Origin: Metabacillus litoralis
GTDB lineage: Bacteria > Bacillota > Bacilli > Bacillales > Bacillaceae
Direction of reading: 5' to 3'
Length of the DNA: 64,000 bases
NCBI RefSeq assembly: GCF_007994985.1
Contig: NZ_VOQF01000007.1
Location: forward strand, 248,001-312,000
The notes under the pieces were generated by a model. That model did not search any database and was not told the DNA's origin. It saw only the letters and a program-made list of their open reading frames with translations. A program made the position numbers and the translations under genes. Positions within the stretch are counted from its first letter, which is position 1. Every line of letters starts with the position of its first letter. Shown piece after piece: positions 47,096 to 56,898 of the stretch.

Positions 47096-48085
47096 CTACT
47101 TATTTTCTTTAAACCAATCATCCATTTTTTTCATAATTGAGTTCATTGCTTCTTTATTTGAAAACCTCGGTAATTCTGCAAGCAAAGCCTGTTTTGGAGC
47201 GATACTTGTTTCACCTTTTTTCTGAAGGATGAGAATACTTTTCCCATGTTTCTCATCTTTAAATAAAGAGACAGGAAGCTTAATAAACCCTTGAATAATA
47301 GCTGTATCTCTTAAATATTTATTTAGCTTTGGAGCTTCCTTTGTTTCAAAAAGAGAGTTAGGAACAATAAAAAATAAATAGCCATCATCTTTCGTATGAG
47401 TTAAGCTTTGTTCAATAAAAAGATGATGTGAATATGAATACCCTTCATCAGCTTTAAGCTCATATTTGGCAGCTTCCATATCATTCGGATAATAACCAAC
47501 AGGCAGGTCACAAACAACCATATCGACAGGATCGATTAACAAACGTTCTAAGCTATCTTGATTAAATAAGCTAATTGGATGTTCTTGAAGATTTGCATTT
47601 ATATAAGCAAGCTTAATTAAAAGATCATCAACATCTACTCCATAGCTTTCTATACTCTCTAATGAAAGATAGTTTAATATTGCTGTTAATAAATTTCCTG
47701 TTCCCACTGCTGGATCTAATATAGTAACATTCTTTTGTTTCCCCAAAAACTTACTAACCAAATAACCTAAAAATAACCCAATTGTATCAGGGGTCATTTG
47801 ATGATTAGGATGTGCTCCTTCTTTCAATCCTTTCAAGATAGCTAGTTGATAAGCTTTACGTAGCTCTTCTTTATCATATGAATCGATTTGAATTGTCTCG
47901 TATTTTCTTTTTAAGCTTTTCTCTGTAACTTCACTAAGATTTTCTTGAAGAATAGAATTGTGGAAAATATTCTCACCTGTTTCAGCTACTGCTTCTATAT
48001 ACGTGATTTGAGCTTCATTTGAAATTAATTCTGCTGTTTCATTTATTACAGTAAATAAATTCTCTATCTTTGAAAGTGTTTGCAT
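47096..48085 (-). CDS. ytxK: Class I SAM-dependent methyltransferase YtxK
   Basis: 329 residues related to the N6-adenine DNA methylase fold. Motif I is TILDPAVGTGNLL (about 120-132); the catalytic motif, usually NPPY or DPPY, reads CDLPVGYYP, so a proline is displaced. SHHLFIEQSLTHTKDDGYLFFIVPNSLF is the conserved region after it. No target-recognition domain is evident and no restriction gene lies nearby, so restriction-modification is unlikely. The ATG at 48085 has AGGAGG at 9 nt. Position between ackA and tpx matches B. subtilis. Confidence 0.87.
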   Translation of the reverse strand: MQTLSKIENLFTVINETAELISNEAQITYIEAVAETGENIFHNSILQENLSEVTEKSLKRKYETIQIDSYDKEELRKAYQLAILKGLKEGAHPNHQMTPDTIGLFLGYLVSKFLGKQKNVTILDPAVGTGNLLTAILNYLSLESIESYGVDVDDLLIKLAYINANLQEHPISLFNQDSLERLLIDPVDMVVCDLPVGYYPNDMEAAKYELKADEGYSYSHHLFIEQSLTHTKDDGYLFFIVPNSLFETKEAPKLNKYLRDTAIIQGFIKLPVSLFKDEKHGKSILILQKKGETSIAPKQALLAELPRFSNKEAMNSIMKKMDDWFKENK

Positions 48086-48269
48086 GCTTATACTCCTCCT
48101 AGCCATTTACCTCTTCTAATTCTAGACATAGTTCTTAGTATAGTCAAAGGAAAACAACATTAGTGGAATTAGGTCATATTATGACAAAAATTTTCTTGAA
48201 TCTCTGCTCACAAACAGGCTCACTAAGAGCTCAGTAAACTAATTACAACTAAACTGAAGAATTAAAACA

Positions 48270-48299
48270 TAAAAAAACTGCCCTAAGGACAGTTTTTTT
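48270..48299. terminator. Terminator after tpx
   Basis: ACTGCCCT and AGGACAGT (48277-48293) form a short stem with one mismatch, flanked by seven A and seven T, so it works in either direction. Confidence 0.8.
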
Positions 48300-48336
48300 A
48301 TCATTCAATTTTTCACAGTTCAATTAACAAAAAATA

Positions 48337-48837
48337 TTATTTTGCAGCTTTAGCAGCTTCGATTGCTGCTTCATAGTTTGGATGATTTGTTGCTTCACTA
48401 ACATACTCTAAATATGTAACTTTATCATTTGCATCAACAACAAATACAGCACGTGCTAATAAACGCAATTCTTGAATAAGGACACCATATGATTCTCCAA
48501 ATGAGGCATCACGATGATCAGATAAAGTTTTCACATTTTCAAGACCATTTGAAGCACACCATCTTTTTTGTGCAAACGGTAAATCCATACTAACTGTTAA
48601 AACCTCTGTATTTTCTATTGTTGAAGCATCTTCGTTAAAACGGCGAGTTTGTGCATCACAAACTCCTGTATCAATTGATGGAACAACAGAGATAATACGA
48701 ACTTTGCCTTTTGTATCTGCTAATGTTACAGGAGATAAATCGTTTGCTAAAACAGTAAAGTCTGGTGCTTGATCGCCAACACTAACTTCATTTCCAAGTA
48801 ATGTAACAGGGTTATTTTTAAAAGTGATTGAAGCCAT
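48337..48837 (-). CDS. tpx: Thiol peroxidase (atypical 2-Cys peroxiredoxin)
   Basis: Reduces hydroperoxides using thioredoxin. 166 residues. [16 protein letters not shown] holds peroxidatic Cys60 and KRWCASNG the resolving Cys94, the spacing typical of Tpx. The ATG at 48837 follows AGGGAGG; an in-frame upstream extension (VILISWAIF...) is hydrophobic and lacks a ribosome binding site, so I left it out. Own terminator. Confidence 0.95.
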   Translation of the reverse strand: MASITFKNNPVTLLGNEVSVGDQAPDFTVLANDLSPVTLADTKGKVRIISVVPSIDTGVCDAQTRRFNEDASTIENTEVLTVSMDLPFAQKRWCASNGLENVKTLSDHRDASFGESYGVLIQELRLLARAVFVVDANDKVTYLEYVSEATNHPNYEAAIEAAKAAK

Positions 48838-49004
48838 ACTAAAATCCTCCCTATAATTAAAAATTATGTACAGTGTAAATATAGCCCAGCTAATCAGAAT
48901 TATCAATTATTATGTATTAAGCTTTCCGTTTTCAAACACCATTAGTTTTTTGTCGCTTTGTACTTCTAAATAAAATTTAACTATTAAAAATTTTACAAAC
49001 ATGC

Positions 49005-49042
49005 AAAAGGTTCAACGTTCTAATAGAAACGCTGAACCTTTT
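49005..49042 (-). terminator. Terminator after ytfJ
   Basis: AAAAGGTTCA-A-CGTT and AACG-C-TGAACCTTTT pair with one mismatch, then TTTTG on the minus strand. Confidence 0.75.
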
Positions 49043-49048
49043 AAGAAC

Positions 49049-49528
49049 TTAAATATCTAGATCTTGCTTTTGACCTGACTTAAAATCTACATCTTCAGCT
49101 GGGTCTTCTTTGCTGTTGCTGTTACCGCTGCTATTGCTTCCTTTATTCTTTTTAAAAAGGCTTTGAATTTTCTCCACCGTTTGTGGTGCAGCCTCAAGAA
49201 TTTTTTCATATAAATGTGTATTTTCATCTAAATGAAGCATTTTTACACCATTTGAGGAAACGATAAGAAACGCTATTGGCGTGATAGAAACTCCTCCACC
49301 ACTACCTCCACCAAATGGTAGCTTAGGGGATTTATCTCCCTCTTCTGCACCAGTTGAATTAAATTCGCTACCACCTGCTGCAAAACCAAATCCAACCTTT
49401 GAAACAGTTAAGATGACACTACCATCTGGTGTTTCAACAGGATCACCAACGATTGTGTTAACATCAATCATTTGCTTTAGATTCTCCATGGCTGTTTTCA
49501 TTAAACCTTGAATTGGGTGATCACTCAT
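49049..49528 (-). CDS. ytfJ: GerW family sporulation protein YtfJ
   Basis: 159 residues. MSDHPIQGLMKTAMENLKQM and VNTIVGDPVETPDGSVILTVSKV open the conserved domain; a Gly/Ser-rich stretch (FGGGSGGGVSITPIAFLIV) follows; the C-terminal 30 residues are low-complexity and acidic. B. subtilis YtfJ/GerW is a SigF-dependent forespore protein needed for germination in L-alanine. AAGGAGG lies 9 nt upstream of the ATG at 49528. It follows ytfI, probably in one operon. Confidence 0.9.
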   Translation of the reverse strand: MSDHPIQGLMKTAMENLKQMIDVNTIVGDPVETPDGSVILTVSKVGFGFAAGGSEFNSTGAEEGDKSPKLPFGGGSGGGVSITPIAFLIVSSNGVKMLHLDENTHLYEKILEAAPQTVEKIQSLFKKNKGSNSSGNSNSKEDPAEDVDFKSGQKQDLDI

Positions 49529-49594
49529 ATATGTAGCCTCCTTTAACAATTTAAAAAACCGGTCATTTCCTACCAATACTGTAATCCTTAATCA

Positions 49595-50284
49595 CTAGTT
49601 AGCAAAAAAGGAAAAAGGTTTACTTTTTAAATCTGGACGTCCACCTTTCCAGTATTTGAGGAATTGTATACCTGCCAACATAGCTTGCCCGATTCGAAAC
49701 TGAAAAATACATTGAAGTTTTGTCCTTGAGCAAATTTGATTAAATTCTGGTGTTATCGTTACGATTGGAGTTGTTTTAAGCTTCATATATTCTCCTACAA
49801 TCCCAATGACAACACCTTTTATTGACCAAGCAACACCTGTTATTAATCCTGTATGAGCAGCATCACCTATCCCAATTTGAGAATGCCAGATAAATTGTTT
49901 CACTTTGATTTTTCTTAAAAAACGTTGAACGATTTTATGTAAACCTACAACATGCTGTACGATTTCTTTTATGTCATGTAGTGCTTTGACCTCTTCTTCT
50001 GGGGTGATCTTTTCTTTACCTTTTGAAACCTTATTAGCGGTATCTTCATCTCCAACTTTTTGTTCCTGTTTTATGATTATATTTGCTTGGTCATCGATTT
50101 TCACAAAAGGAATCTTTATCGTATACCTTAATAAACCGAACCACGCTTTGATTTTAATTTTGATATGATCATTATCTCCAATATGTATTAAATCAAGAAT
50201 GATTGTTAATCTCGTAAAAATAATGAGGAAAAATAGTAATAATAATAGCAGTAAAATACCAATAAACCAGTACAGCCTTATCAC
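49595..50284 (-). CDS. ytfI: DUF2953 membrane-anchored protein YtfI
   Basis: 229 residues. An N-terminal membrane segment (WFIGILLLLLLLFFLIIF, 6-23) is followed by a soluble domain with KIKIKAWFGLLRYTIKIPFVKI, a linker rich in Glu and Lys, and a second conserved part (WHSQIGIGDAAHTGLITGVAWSI). It matches the DUF2953 family and sits before ytfJ as in B. subtilis; a sporulation role is inferred only from that. The GTG at 50284 lies very close to AAAGGG, so the start is uncertain. Confidence 0.8.
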   Translation of the reverse strand: MIRLYWFIGILLLLLLLFFLIIFTRLTIILDLIHIGDNDHIKIKIKAWFGLLRYTIKIPFVKIDDQANIIIKQEQKVGDEDTANKVSKGKEKITPEEEVKALHDIKEIVQHVVGLHKIVQRFLRKIKVKQFIWHSQIGIGDAAHTGLITGVAWSIKGVVIGIVGEYMKLKTTPIVTITPEFNQICSRTKLQCIFQFRIGQAMLAGIQFLKYWKGGRPDLKSKPFSFFAN

Positions 50285-50410
50285 ACCCTTTCAATTTTTC
50301 ATTATCACCTTCTTATAAATAAAATAAACCTACTAAATAGATAGCAGGCATGAAAACTTTTTATGAATTTTTGTAGCTATATGAAGGACTATTTTTGGTG
50401 AACTTTAAGC

Positions 50411-50575
50411 AAGGCTCTTTTCGCAAACTTTGTTGCTTATAAATACCGGAAGAAATCAACATTGTATTAGTAAAGTGGCATCTTTTCTTCATAAAATAGT
50501 AGCCTTTATGCGAAAATACACTGTTTCTACTGCAAATTCTAAATACATAGCAACAATCTTTCAGAAAAGAGCCTT
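50411..50575. repeat. 165-bp MITE-like element with about 30-bp imperfect inverted ends
   Basis: Left end AAGGCTCTTTTCGCAAACTT then TGTTGCTTAT; the right end read backwards is AAGGCTCTTTTCTGAAAGAT then TGTTGCTATG. No coding capacity. It fills most of the gap between yteJ and ytfI. One end of a related copy lies at 2978-3020. Confidence 0.65.
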
Positions 50576-50582
50576 AAGTAAC

Positions 50583-50612
50583 AAAAAACCTGCCATTTTT
50601 ATAGCAGGTTTT
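50583..50612 (-). terminator. Terminator after yteJ
   Basis: AACCTGC (50587-50593) and GCAGGTT (50604-50610), followed by TTTTTTG on the minus strand. Confidence 0.85.
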
Positions 50613-50624
50613 CTTCTATAAGAA

Positions 50625-51158
50625 TTAGGATACAGTTTTTGTTAATGATTCTTGTTTATAGAGTTTTTCATGAATAACTTGAGTATCTGCAAAAAGATCA
50701 TGCAGACCTTGTTTCTTTGGGGTAAAAGCAACAATGATATATCCAACCCAAATTAATTTGGATATATATCTTCCAATCAACTCTCTGAAAATAATTGTTC
50801 CCCACGTTATTCTTTCTTCTTTTAAAGATACAACCTTTAAACCAAAAATCATCTTTCCCAAAGTTTGATTTTTAAACTTTGTCAGCAATACAAAATAAGC
50901 AAAAAATGTTATAGCAGTTGTTATTGCTATTGGTGAAAAAATGAATGTCTTCTTTGTGCTTATATCTAACAGTTCAAACAATGGATAAATCACGATTCGG
51001 TTTACACTACCAATTACTAAGAGGTCAACAAGATATGCCCAAAAACGTATCCAAAAGCCTGCTAGTAAATGGCTATAATCCAAAACAGTACTTTTGTTTA
51101 CAGTTTCAGAGCTATAGTATGCTTCCTCTTTTTCTGAACCTTCAAATGTAGCATCCAT
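50625..51158 (-). CDS. yteJ: RDD family membrane protein YteJ
   Basis: 177 residues with three membrane segments. AGFWIRFWAYLVDLLVIGS contains the Arg and Asp of the RDD signature; NQTLGKMIFGLKVVS and KKQGLHDLFADTQVI complete the family pattern. Function in Bacillus is unknown. The ATG follows GGGGGGA. It starts 15 nt after sppA and is very probably cotranscribed with it, as in B. subtilis. Confidence 0.9.
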   Translation of the reverse strand: MDATFEGSEKEEAYYSSETVNKSTVLDYSHLLAGFWIRFWAYLVDLLVIGSVNRIVIYPLFELLDISTKKTFIFSPIAITTAITFFAYFVLLTKFKNQTLGKMIFGLKVVSLKEERITWGTIIFRELIGRYISKLIWVGYIIVAFTPKKQGLHDLFADTQVIHEKLYKQESLTKTVS

Positions 51159-51173
51159 TATAATAGTCCCCCC

Positions 51174-52181
51174 TTATTCAGAATACAGATACATAAGTCT
51201 TGGAGAATTAGGCTGAGCTATAAACTGATATAAGTTTGAAAGCTCTATATCATCTTTAAACATTTTCGAAGCTCCCATAGACAGAAAGCTATCTAAACCT
51301 AAAGAAGTTTCATATTCAATTACCTGAGCATCTTCAATTTTTAAGTCTTTTTTCATAGCAAGAATTGTATCATCTAAATATCCTAACTCGTCTATCAAGT
51401 TATTTTCTTTTGCCTGTCTTCCATCATATATACGACCATCCGCTACTTTACGTACCTCTTCTTCAGTAAGAGGGCGACCTTCAGTAATTACTTTGACAAA
51501 ACCTTTGTACGCATTGTCTACCATAGTCTGAAGAATATCTCTTTCCTCTTCAGTCATATCTCGTGTTGGAGAAAAAATATCTTTATATGGTCCACTTTTA
51601 ATTGTTTCAAATTTCACTCCATACTTTTCTGCAAGCTCACCATAATTGACAGATTGCATAATAACACCTAGAGATCCTGTTAATGTATCTGGTGCAGCAT
51701 AGATTTTATCTGCTGCAGTTGCGATATAATAACCACCAGATGCAGCAGTTGTCCCCATTGAGATGTACACAGGCTTTTTACTTTTTTCTTTTAATTCTGT
51801 TAGCTTTTTATGTATTTCTGCACTTTCTACAACACCGCCACCAGGTGAATTAACTCGCACAATTACACCCTTTACATTCTTGTCTTTTCCAGCTGCCTCA
51901 ACCATATCTAAAAAGGTTTGGTGTTGATATCCTGCTGTACTAAAAAAAGAAGCAACATCCTCACCAGTATCCTGTATAACTCCATTTACATTTAAGACGA
52001 GTATTTTGCTAGCTGAAGTACCTTCTTCAATAACCTCCTCAGCAAAATCACTATTAGTCGCAGCAAATGCTTCACTAAACATATCACTTTGTTTTAAAAA
52101 TAACATTGATGAGCTAATAATAATCGAAATAACAAATAAACCTGCCGCTATTCCTAATGCTCCCCACCGTTTACCATTCAT
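51174..52181 (-). CDS. sppA: Signal peptide peptidase SppA
   Basis: Membrane-anchored serine protease that degrades cleaved signal peptides. Membrane anchor at about 9-29; catalytic Ser148 in TTAASGGYY and Lys200 in KSGPYKDIFSPTR; VRVNSPGGGVVESAEI supports the active site. 335 residues, the short Bacillus form. AGGAGG-type site 8 nt before the ATG. It heads an operon with yteJ. Confidence 0.94.
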   Translation of the reverse strand: MNGKRWGALGIAAGLFVISIIISSSMLFLKQSDMFSEAFAATNSDFAEEVIEEGTSASKILVLNVNGVIQDTGEDVASFFSTAGYQHQTFLDMVEAAGKDKNVKGVIVRVNSPGGGVVESAEIHKKLTELKEKSKKPVYISMGTTAASGGYYIATAADKIYAAPDTLTGSLGVIMQSVNYGELAEKYGVKFETIKSGPYKDIFSPTRDMTEEERDILQTMVDNAYKGFVKVITEGRPLTEEEVRKVADGRIYDGRQAKENNLIDELGYLDDTILAMKKDLKIEDAQVIEYETSLGLDSFLSMGASKMFKDDIELSNLYQFIAQPNSPRLMYLYSE

Positions 52182-52496
52182 CTCTTACTTCCTCCTTTAC
52201 TATCTTGAATCGTGCTTTGCCGTTAGCCAAGCCTATTTAGTTTACTATTTGACTCTTTTCTGTGCATTATCTACCTTGTAGATTGATGACAAGTGATTAC
52301 ATAATGTCAGGAATATACAAGGTTAACTTACGCAAATACTAATAAAAATCGGAAAAGAGCAATTATCTTTTAGTTTCAAATTTATTGCTTCTTAGAACAT
52401 TTAAATATCTAAAAGTGGTAAACTAAACAACATAAAGTATTGTAACACCTTTAAGGAAAAATGTGGAGATTTACATAATCATAAGGAGGAATCATT
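52182..52496. other. Divergent intergenic region sppA / NAD kinase
   Basis: 315 nt, AT-rich. GTGGTAAACT (52413-52422 region) offers an extended -10 for the NAD kinase gene. No sppA promoter could be picked with confidence, and I see no structured element. Confidence 0.35.
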
Positions 52497-53297
52497 ATGC
52501 CAGATCGTCGTAATATATTCTTTTTCTATAAAAAGGAGGACAACCTCTTAGAAAAAATCAACTCATTAATTCAATTTGCAAAGGATAATGAATTTACGAT
52601 TGTTGATGATGTGAATACAGCAAATGTTGTTGTGAGTATTGGTGGAGATGGGGCGTTTTTACAAGCTGTTCGAAAAACAAACTTCAGAACAGATTGTTTA
52701 TATGCAGGTGTTTCTGTTGATGACACATTAAGCCTTTACTGTGACTTCCACATTGACGAACAAGAAAAAATGATATCTGCAATGAATGAATCTCAAATTG
52801 AAGTAAGACGCTATCCTGTGTTAGAAGTTAAAATTGATGACTTAGCAACCTTTAAATGTTTAAATGAATGTTCAATTAGATCGAGTATTATTAAAACTTT
52901 CGCTATCGACGTTTTCATTGATGATCTTCATTTTGAAACATTTAGAGGAGATGGAATGTTAATTGCTACTCCAACAGGAAGTACTGGATACAATAAGTCA
53001 GTTAATGGTGCTGTTGTTGACCCAATGCTTCCTTGCATACAAGTTAGTGAATTGGCTTCCTTAAATAATAACCTGTATCGTACACTAGGTTCTTCATTCA
53101 TTTTAAGTGAAAAGAGAAAACTAACATTAAAGATAGTTCAAGACGGAAATGATTATCCTGTAATTGGAATGGACAATGAGGCTCTAAGTGTTCGAAATGT
53201 ATTGAAATTAGAATACAGCTTAAGTGATCAACCAATCAAAACCGTTAAACTTAAAGATAATTCTTTCTGGGAAAAGGTAAAAAGATCATTTCTATAA
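52497..53297 (+). CDS. ytdI: NAD kinase (second paralogue, YtdI/PpnKB type)
   Basis: Phosphorylates NAD to NADP. The GGDG motif (residues 49-52, VSIGGDGAFLQAVRK), NECSIRSS and GDGMLIATPTGSTGYNKS are the diagnostic signatures. 266 residues. Bacilli carry two NAD kinases; the position next to ytcJ and sppA identifies this one as the YtdI (NadK2) type. The ATG is preceded by AAGGAGG. Shares a terminator with the converging ytcJ. Confidence 0.92.
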   Translation: MPDRRNIFFFYKKEDNLLEKINSLIQFAKDNEFTIVDDVNTANVVVSIGGDGAFLQAVRKTNFRTDCLYAGVSVDDTLSLYCDFHIDEQEKMISAMNESQIEVRRYPVLEVKIDDLATFKCLNECSIRSSIIKTFAIDVFIDDLHFETFRGDGMLIATPTGSTGYNKSVNGAVVDPMLPCIQVSELASLNNNLYRTLGSSFILSEKRKLTLKIVQDGNDYPVIGMDNEALSVRNVLKLEYSLSDQPIKTVKLKDNSFWEKVKRSFL

Positions 53298-53301
53298 GAA
53301 A

Positions 53302-53337
53302 TAAAAAAAGGAAGCGAATTTCTCGCTTCTTTTTTTA
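53302..53337. terminator. Bidirectional terminator between NAD kinase gene and ytcJ
   Basis: GAAGCGA (53311-53317) and TCGCTTC (53323-53329), flanked by A7 and T7 runs. Confidence 0.88.
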
Positions 53338-54927
53338 TTAAGTACTATGTTGATACATAAATTCATTGTCTACAATTGTCATCATAACTTTTGCTTGTAA
53401 TAAAGTATCCGGCTCTTGCTTGAATATATCTTGATCAAAAACTGTAAAATCTGCTACAAATCCTTTTTTAATCATCCCTCTATCATGTTGGTGATGAATC
53501 GCATATGCACTTCCCTTTGTAAACAATTCAACTGCCTGGTATATAGATAGCTTTTGTTCTGGAAAATAGCATGTTCCCGTATTGTCGTAAATACTCTCTC
53601 TTGTAACAGCTGCATGGATACCTAGTAACGGATCGATTGGTTCTATTGGTGCATCAGATCCTCCAGCACAGTGAATACCCTCTTCTACTAAAGTCTTCCA
53701 TGCATAACAAGATTTCATTCGATCTTCACCGATTTTATCAATTACCCATGGAAAATCACTTGCCACAAATCGTGGCTGTATATCAAGAATGATCGGTAAT
53801 TTTTTTGCTCTTTCAATCAAATCTTTTCTCAATATTTGAGCATGTATTAACCTATCGTGTTGACCAGCTTGAGGGGGATTAGCTTCTATCGCATCAAGGG
53901 TCATTTCAAAGGCTAAATCACCGATTACATGCACTGCTACCTCCATTTTATAGCTTCTAGCTTTTTTTACTAATAAAGCAAGCTCGTTTTCTGTATGTAT
54001 AGCCACACCAGTTGTTGATGGATCATCATGATAAGGAAAGCTTAAAAGAGCAGTTCTTCCTCCTAAGGCACCATCAGCAAATATTTTCATCGCACCGAAT
54101 TCTCCAAACTCTCCTAAATCTCGTTCTTTCTGCTGAAATTCATCGACGATAAGGTGATGAACAAGTAAGTGTGTTCGAAATTTTAAGCCTTTTGATAAAA
54201 CTTCATCAAAAGCATGCAAAGTTTTATCTAATCCACCGTAATAGGAGAGATCTTCTGTATGTGCTCCAACTAACCCTTTTTTATAGCAATCTTTTATAGA
54301 TGTTTCAAGTGCAAGAACAAGATCTTCTTTTGAAGAAGTTGGTGCAACCTCAAACACAAGCTCTTGAGCCTGATCTAGTAAATATCCTGTTGGAGTATTT
54401 GTTGAATCTCTCACAATGACTCCACCAGGGGGATCTTGTGTATCACTTGATATATTAGCAAGCTCTAATGCTTTTGAATTCACAATAATTGCATGTCTGC
54501 ATATTCTTTTTAGCATTACCGGATGATTCGGTGATATTTCATCTAATTCATTTCGATGTATAATTTTTTGATCCTCTAATTGATTCTCATTCCATCCCTC
54601 TCCAATTATCCAGCTGCCAGGATTAAGATGAAGGGTTCTATCTTTTATTGTTTGGATAATTTCATCTGAATTTGTTGTTTCAGAGAAATCTAACCTTACA
54701 AGTTTTTCTCCATGTCCAATTAAATGCAGGTGGCTATCAACTAAACCAGGAATCATTGTTTTACCATGTAAGTCTATGTATTTAGAGATTTCTTCTTTAT
54801 ATTGGTTAACAAGATCACTATACTTTCCTGTCTCAATAATTCTTCCTTCTTTTGAAAAAACAGCCTCAACTTTGCAATCCTCGTATTCTAATGTATAAAT
54901 ATTTCCTCCGTACCATAAAGTTCCCAA
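53338..54927 (-). CDS. ytcJ: YtcJ-like amidohydrolase
   Basis: 529-residue metal-dependent hydrolase of the amidohydrolase_3 group. GKTMIPGLVDSHLHLIGHG carries the HxH metal ligands; KIFADGALGGRTALL, VAVHVIGDLAFEMTLDA and CAGGSDAPIEPIDPLLGI hold the others. Homologues have been annotated as AepA-like or N-substituted formamide deformylases, but the substrate is unknown. Start is TTG after GGAGGG. Monocistronic and placed as in B. subtilis. Confidence 0.88.
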   Translation of the reverse strand: MGTLWYGGNIYTLEYEDCKVEAVFSKEGRIIETGKYSDLVNQYKEEISKYIDLHGKTMIPGLVDSHLHLIGHGEKLVRLDFSETTNSDEIIQTIKDRTLHLNPGSWIIGEGWNENQLEDQKIIHRNELDEISPNHPVMLKRICRHAIIVNSKALELANISSDTQDPPGGVIVRDSTNTPTGYLLDQAQELVFEVAPTSSKEDLVLALETSIKDCYKKGLVGAHTEDLSYYGGLDKTLHAFDEVLSKGLKFRTHLLVHHLIVDEFQQKERDLGEFGEFGAMKIFADGALGGRTALLSFPYHDDPSTTGVAIHTENELALLVKKARSYKMEVAVHVIGDLAFEMTLDAIEANPPQAGQHDRLIHAQILRKDLIERAKKLPIILDIQPRFVASDFPWVIDKIGEDRMKSCYAWKTLVEEGIHCAGGSDAPIEPIDPLLGIHAAVTRESIYDNTGTCYFPEQKLSIYQAVELFTKGSAYAIHHQHDRGMIKKGFVADFTVFDQDIFKQEPDTLLQAKVMMTIVDNEFMYQHST

Positions 54928-55314
54928 GATGTTTTCCCTCCGTCAAGCAATTTCTTCCTAATTTAAGTCCTCAATATTAAGGATATAAATCACCAATAAT
55001 GTTGTTATTTGAAACATTACCAGAAATCCATGTATTTTGGAAATATAGTTTATAATGAATCAAAATTAGATTTAGAAGTTTCAATGCAATTTTGCTACAA
55101 GCTACTTAAGGTTGACGGAAGCGGAAGTGCGAGACTTCTGTGGTGAGCGGTGGGCAAGGTAGAGACTCCAGTAAAATACTTACGTTGTAAGCTTAAAGTA
55201 TTCTCTCAATAAGTTAAATCAATTTTGAAGACCAAACAACAGCTTCAAGTCATTTGTAATCATAGAAACATATAAAAAAGCCAGGTAAAGTCACCTGGCT
55301 TAAAAAGTTTTTGT
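54928..55314. other. Intergenic region with repeat fragment
   Basis: 387 nt between the acyl-CoA synthetase gene and ytcJ. GGAAGCGGAAGTGCGAGACT (55118-55137) is a fragment of the interior of the Bacillaceae interspersed repeat; its ends are gone. The acyl-CoA synthetase terminator closes the region. Confidence 0.45.
55274..55301 (-). terminator. Terminator after the acyl-CoA synthetase gene
   Basis: AAGCCAGGT (55279-55287) and ACCTGGCTT (55293-55301), followed by TTTTTTA on the minus strand. Confidence 0.9.
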
Positions 55315-56898
55315 TTATGCTTGTTTTAGTTTAAGTTCACGTTGCCTCAACTCTATTCGACGAATTTTTCCTGATGTTGTTTTCGGTAATTCTTCGATAA
55401 ATTCTATTTCACGAGGATACTTATAAGGAGCTGTTAATTCTTTTACATGATTTTGTAAGCTAGTAATTAGTTTATTATCTATTGTTAATGATTGATCTCT
55501 TAGAACAACATAAGCCTTAACTATATTTCCTCTAATTTCATCCGGACTTGCTACAACAGCACATTCTTTAATATATGGATGCTTCACTAAAGCATCTTCA
55601 ACCTCAAATGGTCCTATTGTATAGCCAGAGCTGATGATGATATCATCCATTCTTCCTTCAAACCAAAAATATCCATCTTCATCCATTCTCGCACGATCTC
55701 CTGTAATATAATAATCTCCTCTATATTGCATTAGCGTTCTTTCGGTGTCTTTATAATATTCTTTAAATAGCGCAGGTGTATCTTTATGAACCGCAATATC
55801 CCCTACTTTATTTACTTCACAAGGTTCTCCATTATCATTTATTATAATGACGTCGTTACCTGGTGTTGGCTTCCCCATTGATCCTGGCTTAATTGTCATA
55901 CCTTTCATAACTCCAACTAACAGTGTGTTCTCTGTTTGACCATATCCATCGCGTACACTTACCTTGAAATGTTTCTGGAAGGTATCAATCACCTCACGAT
56001 TCAATGGTTCGCCAGCAGATACAGCACTATGCAATGAGGAGAGAGAATATCTTTCAAGATTTTCAACCTTAGACATTAACCGATATTCTGTAGGTGTACA
56101 ACATAATACATTAACTTGATATTCATCTAAAAGCTGTAAATATTTTTCTGGATCAAACTTACCTTGATAAATAAGCCCTGTAGCACCACAGCCTAATACA
56201 GACAAAAATGGACTCCAAATCCACTTCTGCCAACCAGGACCCGCTGTTGCCCAAACTGTATCTTCTTCATTAATACTTAACCAATTTTTTGCTGCTGTTC
56301 TTAAATGAGCATAAGCCCAACCATGTGTATGCACCACACCCTTTGGATTTCCAGTTGTACCGGAAGTATAAGATAAAAAAGCCATACTTGTAGACAATGT
56401 ATCAGCTATATTCATTTTATTACTTTCTCTACTACTTAATTGTTCAAGTGATATCCACTCATTATTATTACCATTGATTACAAATTTCTTTAAATCATTA
56501 AATTCTCTAATTTCTTTAAATTCATCTATATACAACACATGACTAATAATGGCTTTAACATCACCATGTGTTACTCGATATTGTAAATCTTTTGTTTTCA
56601 ACATTTCAGAGCTGGGAATGACTACTAGTCCTGCCTTTAGGGCTGCTAAATAGACAACATAAGCATCTATCATTCGAGGAATGACAACTAAAACAGTATC
56701 TCCAGGAGTTAGGCCTTGGTTAATTAAAGCGTTTCCAATTTTATTCACTTTTTCAATCAAGGAATAATATGTAATTTCACTTTTGCCACCATCTTCATTT
56801 TCAAATTTCAAAGCAATTTTTGATGGCTCTGCAGCATACTTTTCAATCTCTTCAACAAGATTATATTTTGAAGGTGCAAGCAATTCTTCTTTAACCAT
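55315..56898 (-). CDS. ytcI: Acyl-CoA synthetase (AMP-forming), YtcI/MbcS-like
   Basis: ANL-superfamily enzyme activating a carboxylic acid with ATP and CoA. FLSYTSGTTGNPKGVVHTHG is the P-loop; VRDGYGQTEN is motif A5; YFWFEGRMDDIIISSGYTIGP and the C-terminal LPKTTSGKIRRIEL with the catalytic Lys follow. Its 527 residues resemble medium-chain or branched-chain acyl-CoA synthetases more than acetyl-CoA synthetase (about 650 residues). The substrate is not evident. The ATG at 56898 follows GGGGAGGGG; the longer in-frame version contains that site. Confidence 0.85.
   Translation of the reverse strand: MVKEELLAPSKYNLVEEIEKYAAEPSKIALKFENEDGGKSEITYYSLIEKVNKIGNALINQGLTPGDTVLVVIPRMIDAYVVYLAALKAGLVVIPSSEMLKTKDLQYRVTHGDVKAIISHVLYIDEFKEIREFNDLKKFVINGNNNEWISLEQLSSRESNKMNIADTLSTSMAFLSYTSGTTGNPKGVVHTHGWAYAHLRTAAKNWLSINEEDTVWATAGPGWQKWIWSPFLSVLGCGATGLIYQGKFDPEKYLQLLDEYQVNVLCCTPTEYRLMSKVENLERYSLSSLHSAVSAGEPLNREVIDTFQKHFKVSVRDGYGQTENTLLVGVMKGMTIKPGSMGKPTPGNDVIIINDNGEPCEVNKVGDIAVHKDTPALFKEYYKDTERTLMQYRGDYYITGDRARMDEDGYFWFEGRMDDIIISSGYTIGPFEVEDALVKHPYIKECAVVASPDEIRGNIVKAYVVLRDQSLTIDNKLITSLQNHVKELTAPYKYPREIEFIEELPKTTSGKIRRIELRQRELKLKQA

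Noticed and set aside
47096-48085. Restriction-modification methyltransferase
   Set aside because: No target-recognition domain and no restriction gene nearby; the gene matches the conserved ytxK position.
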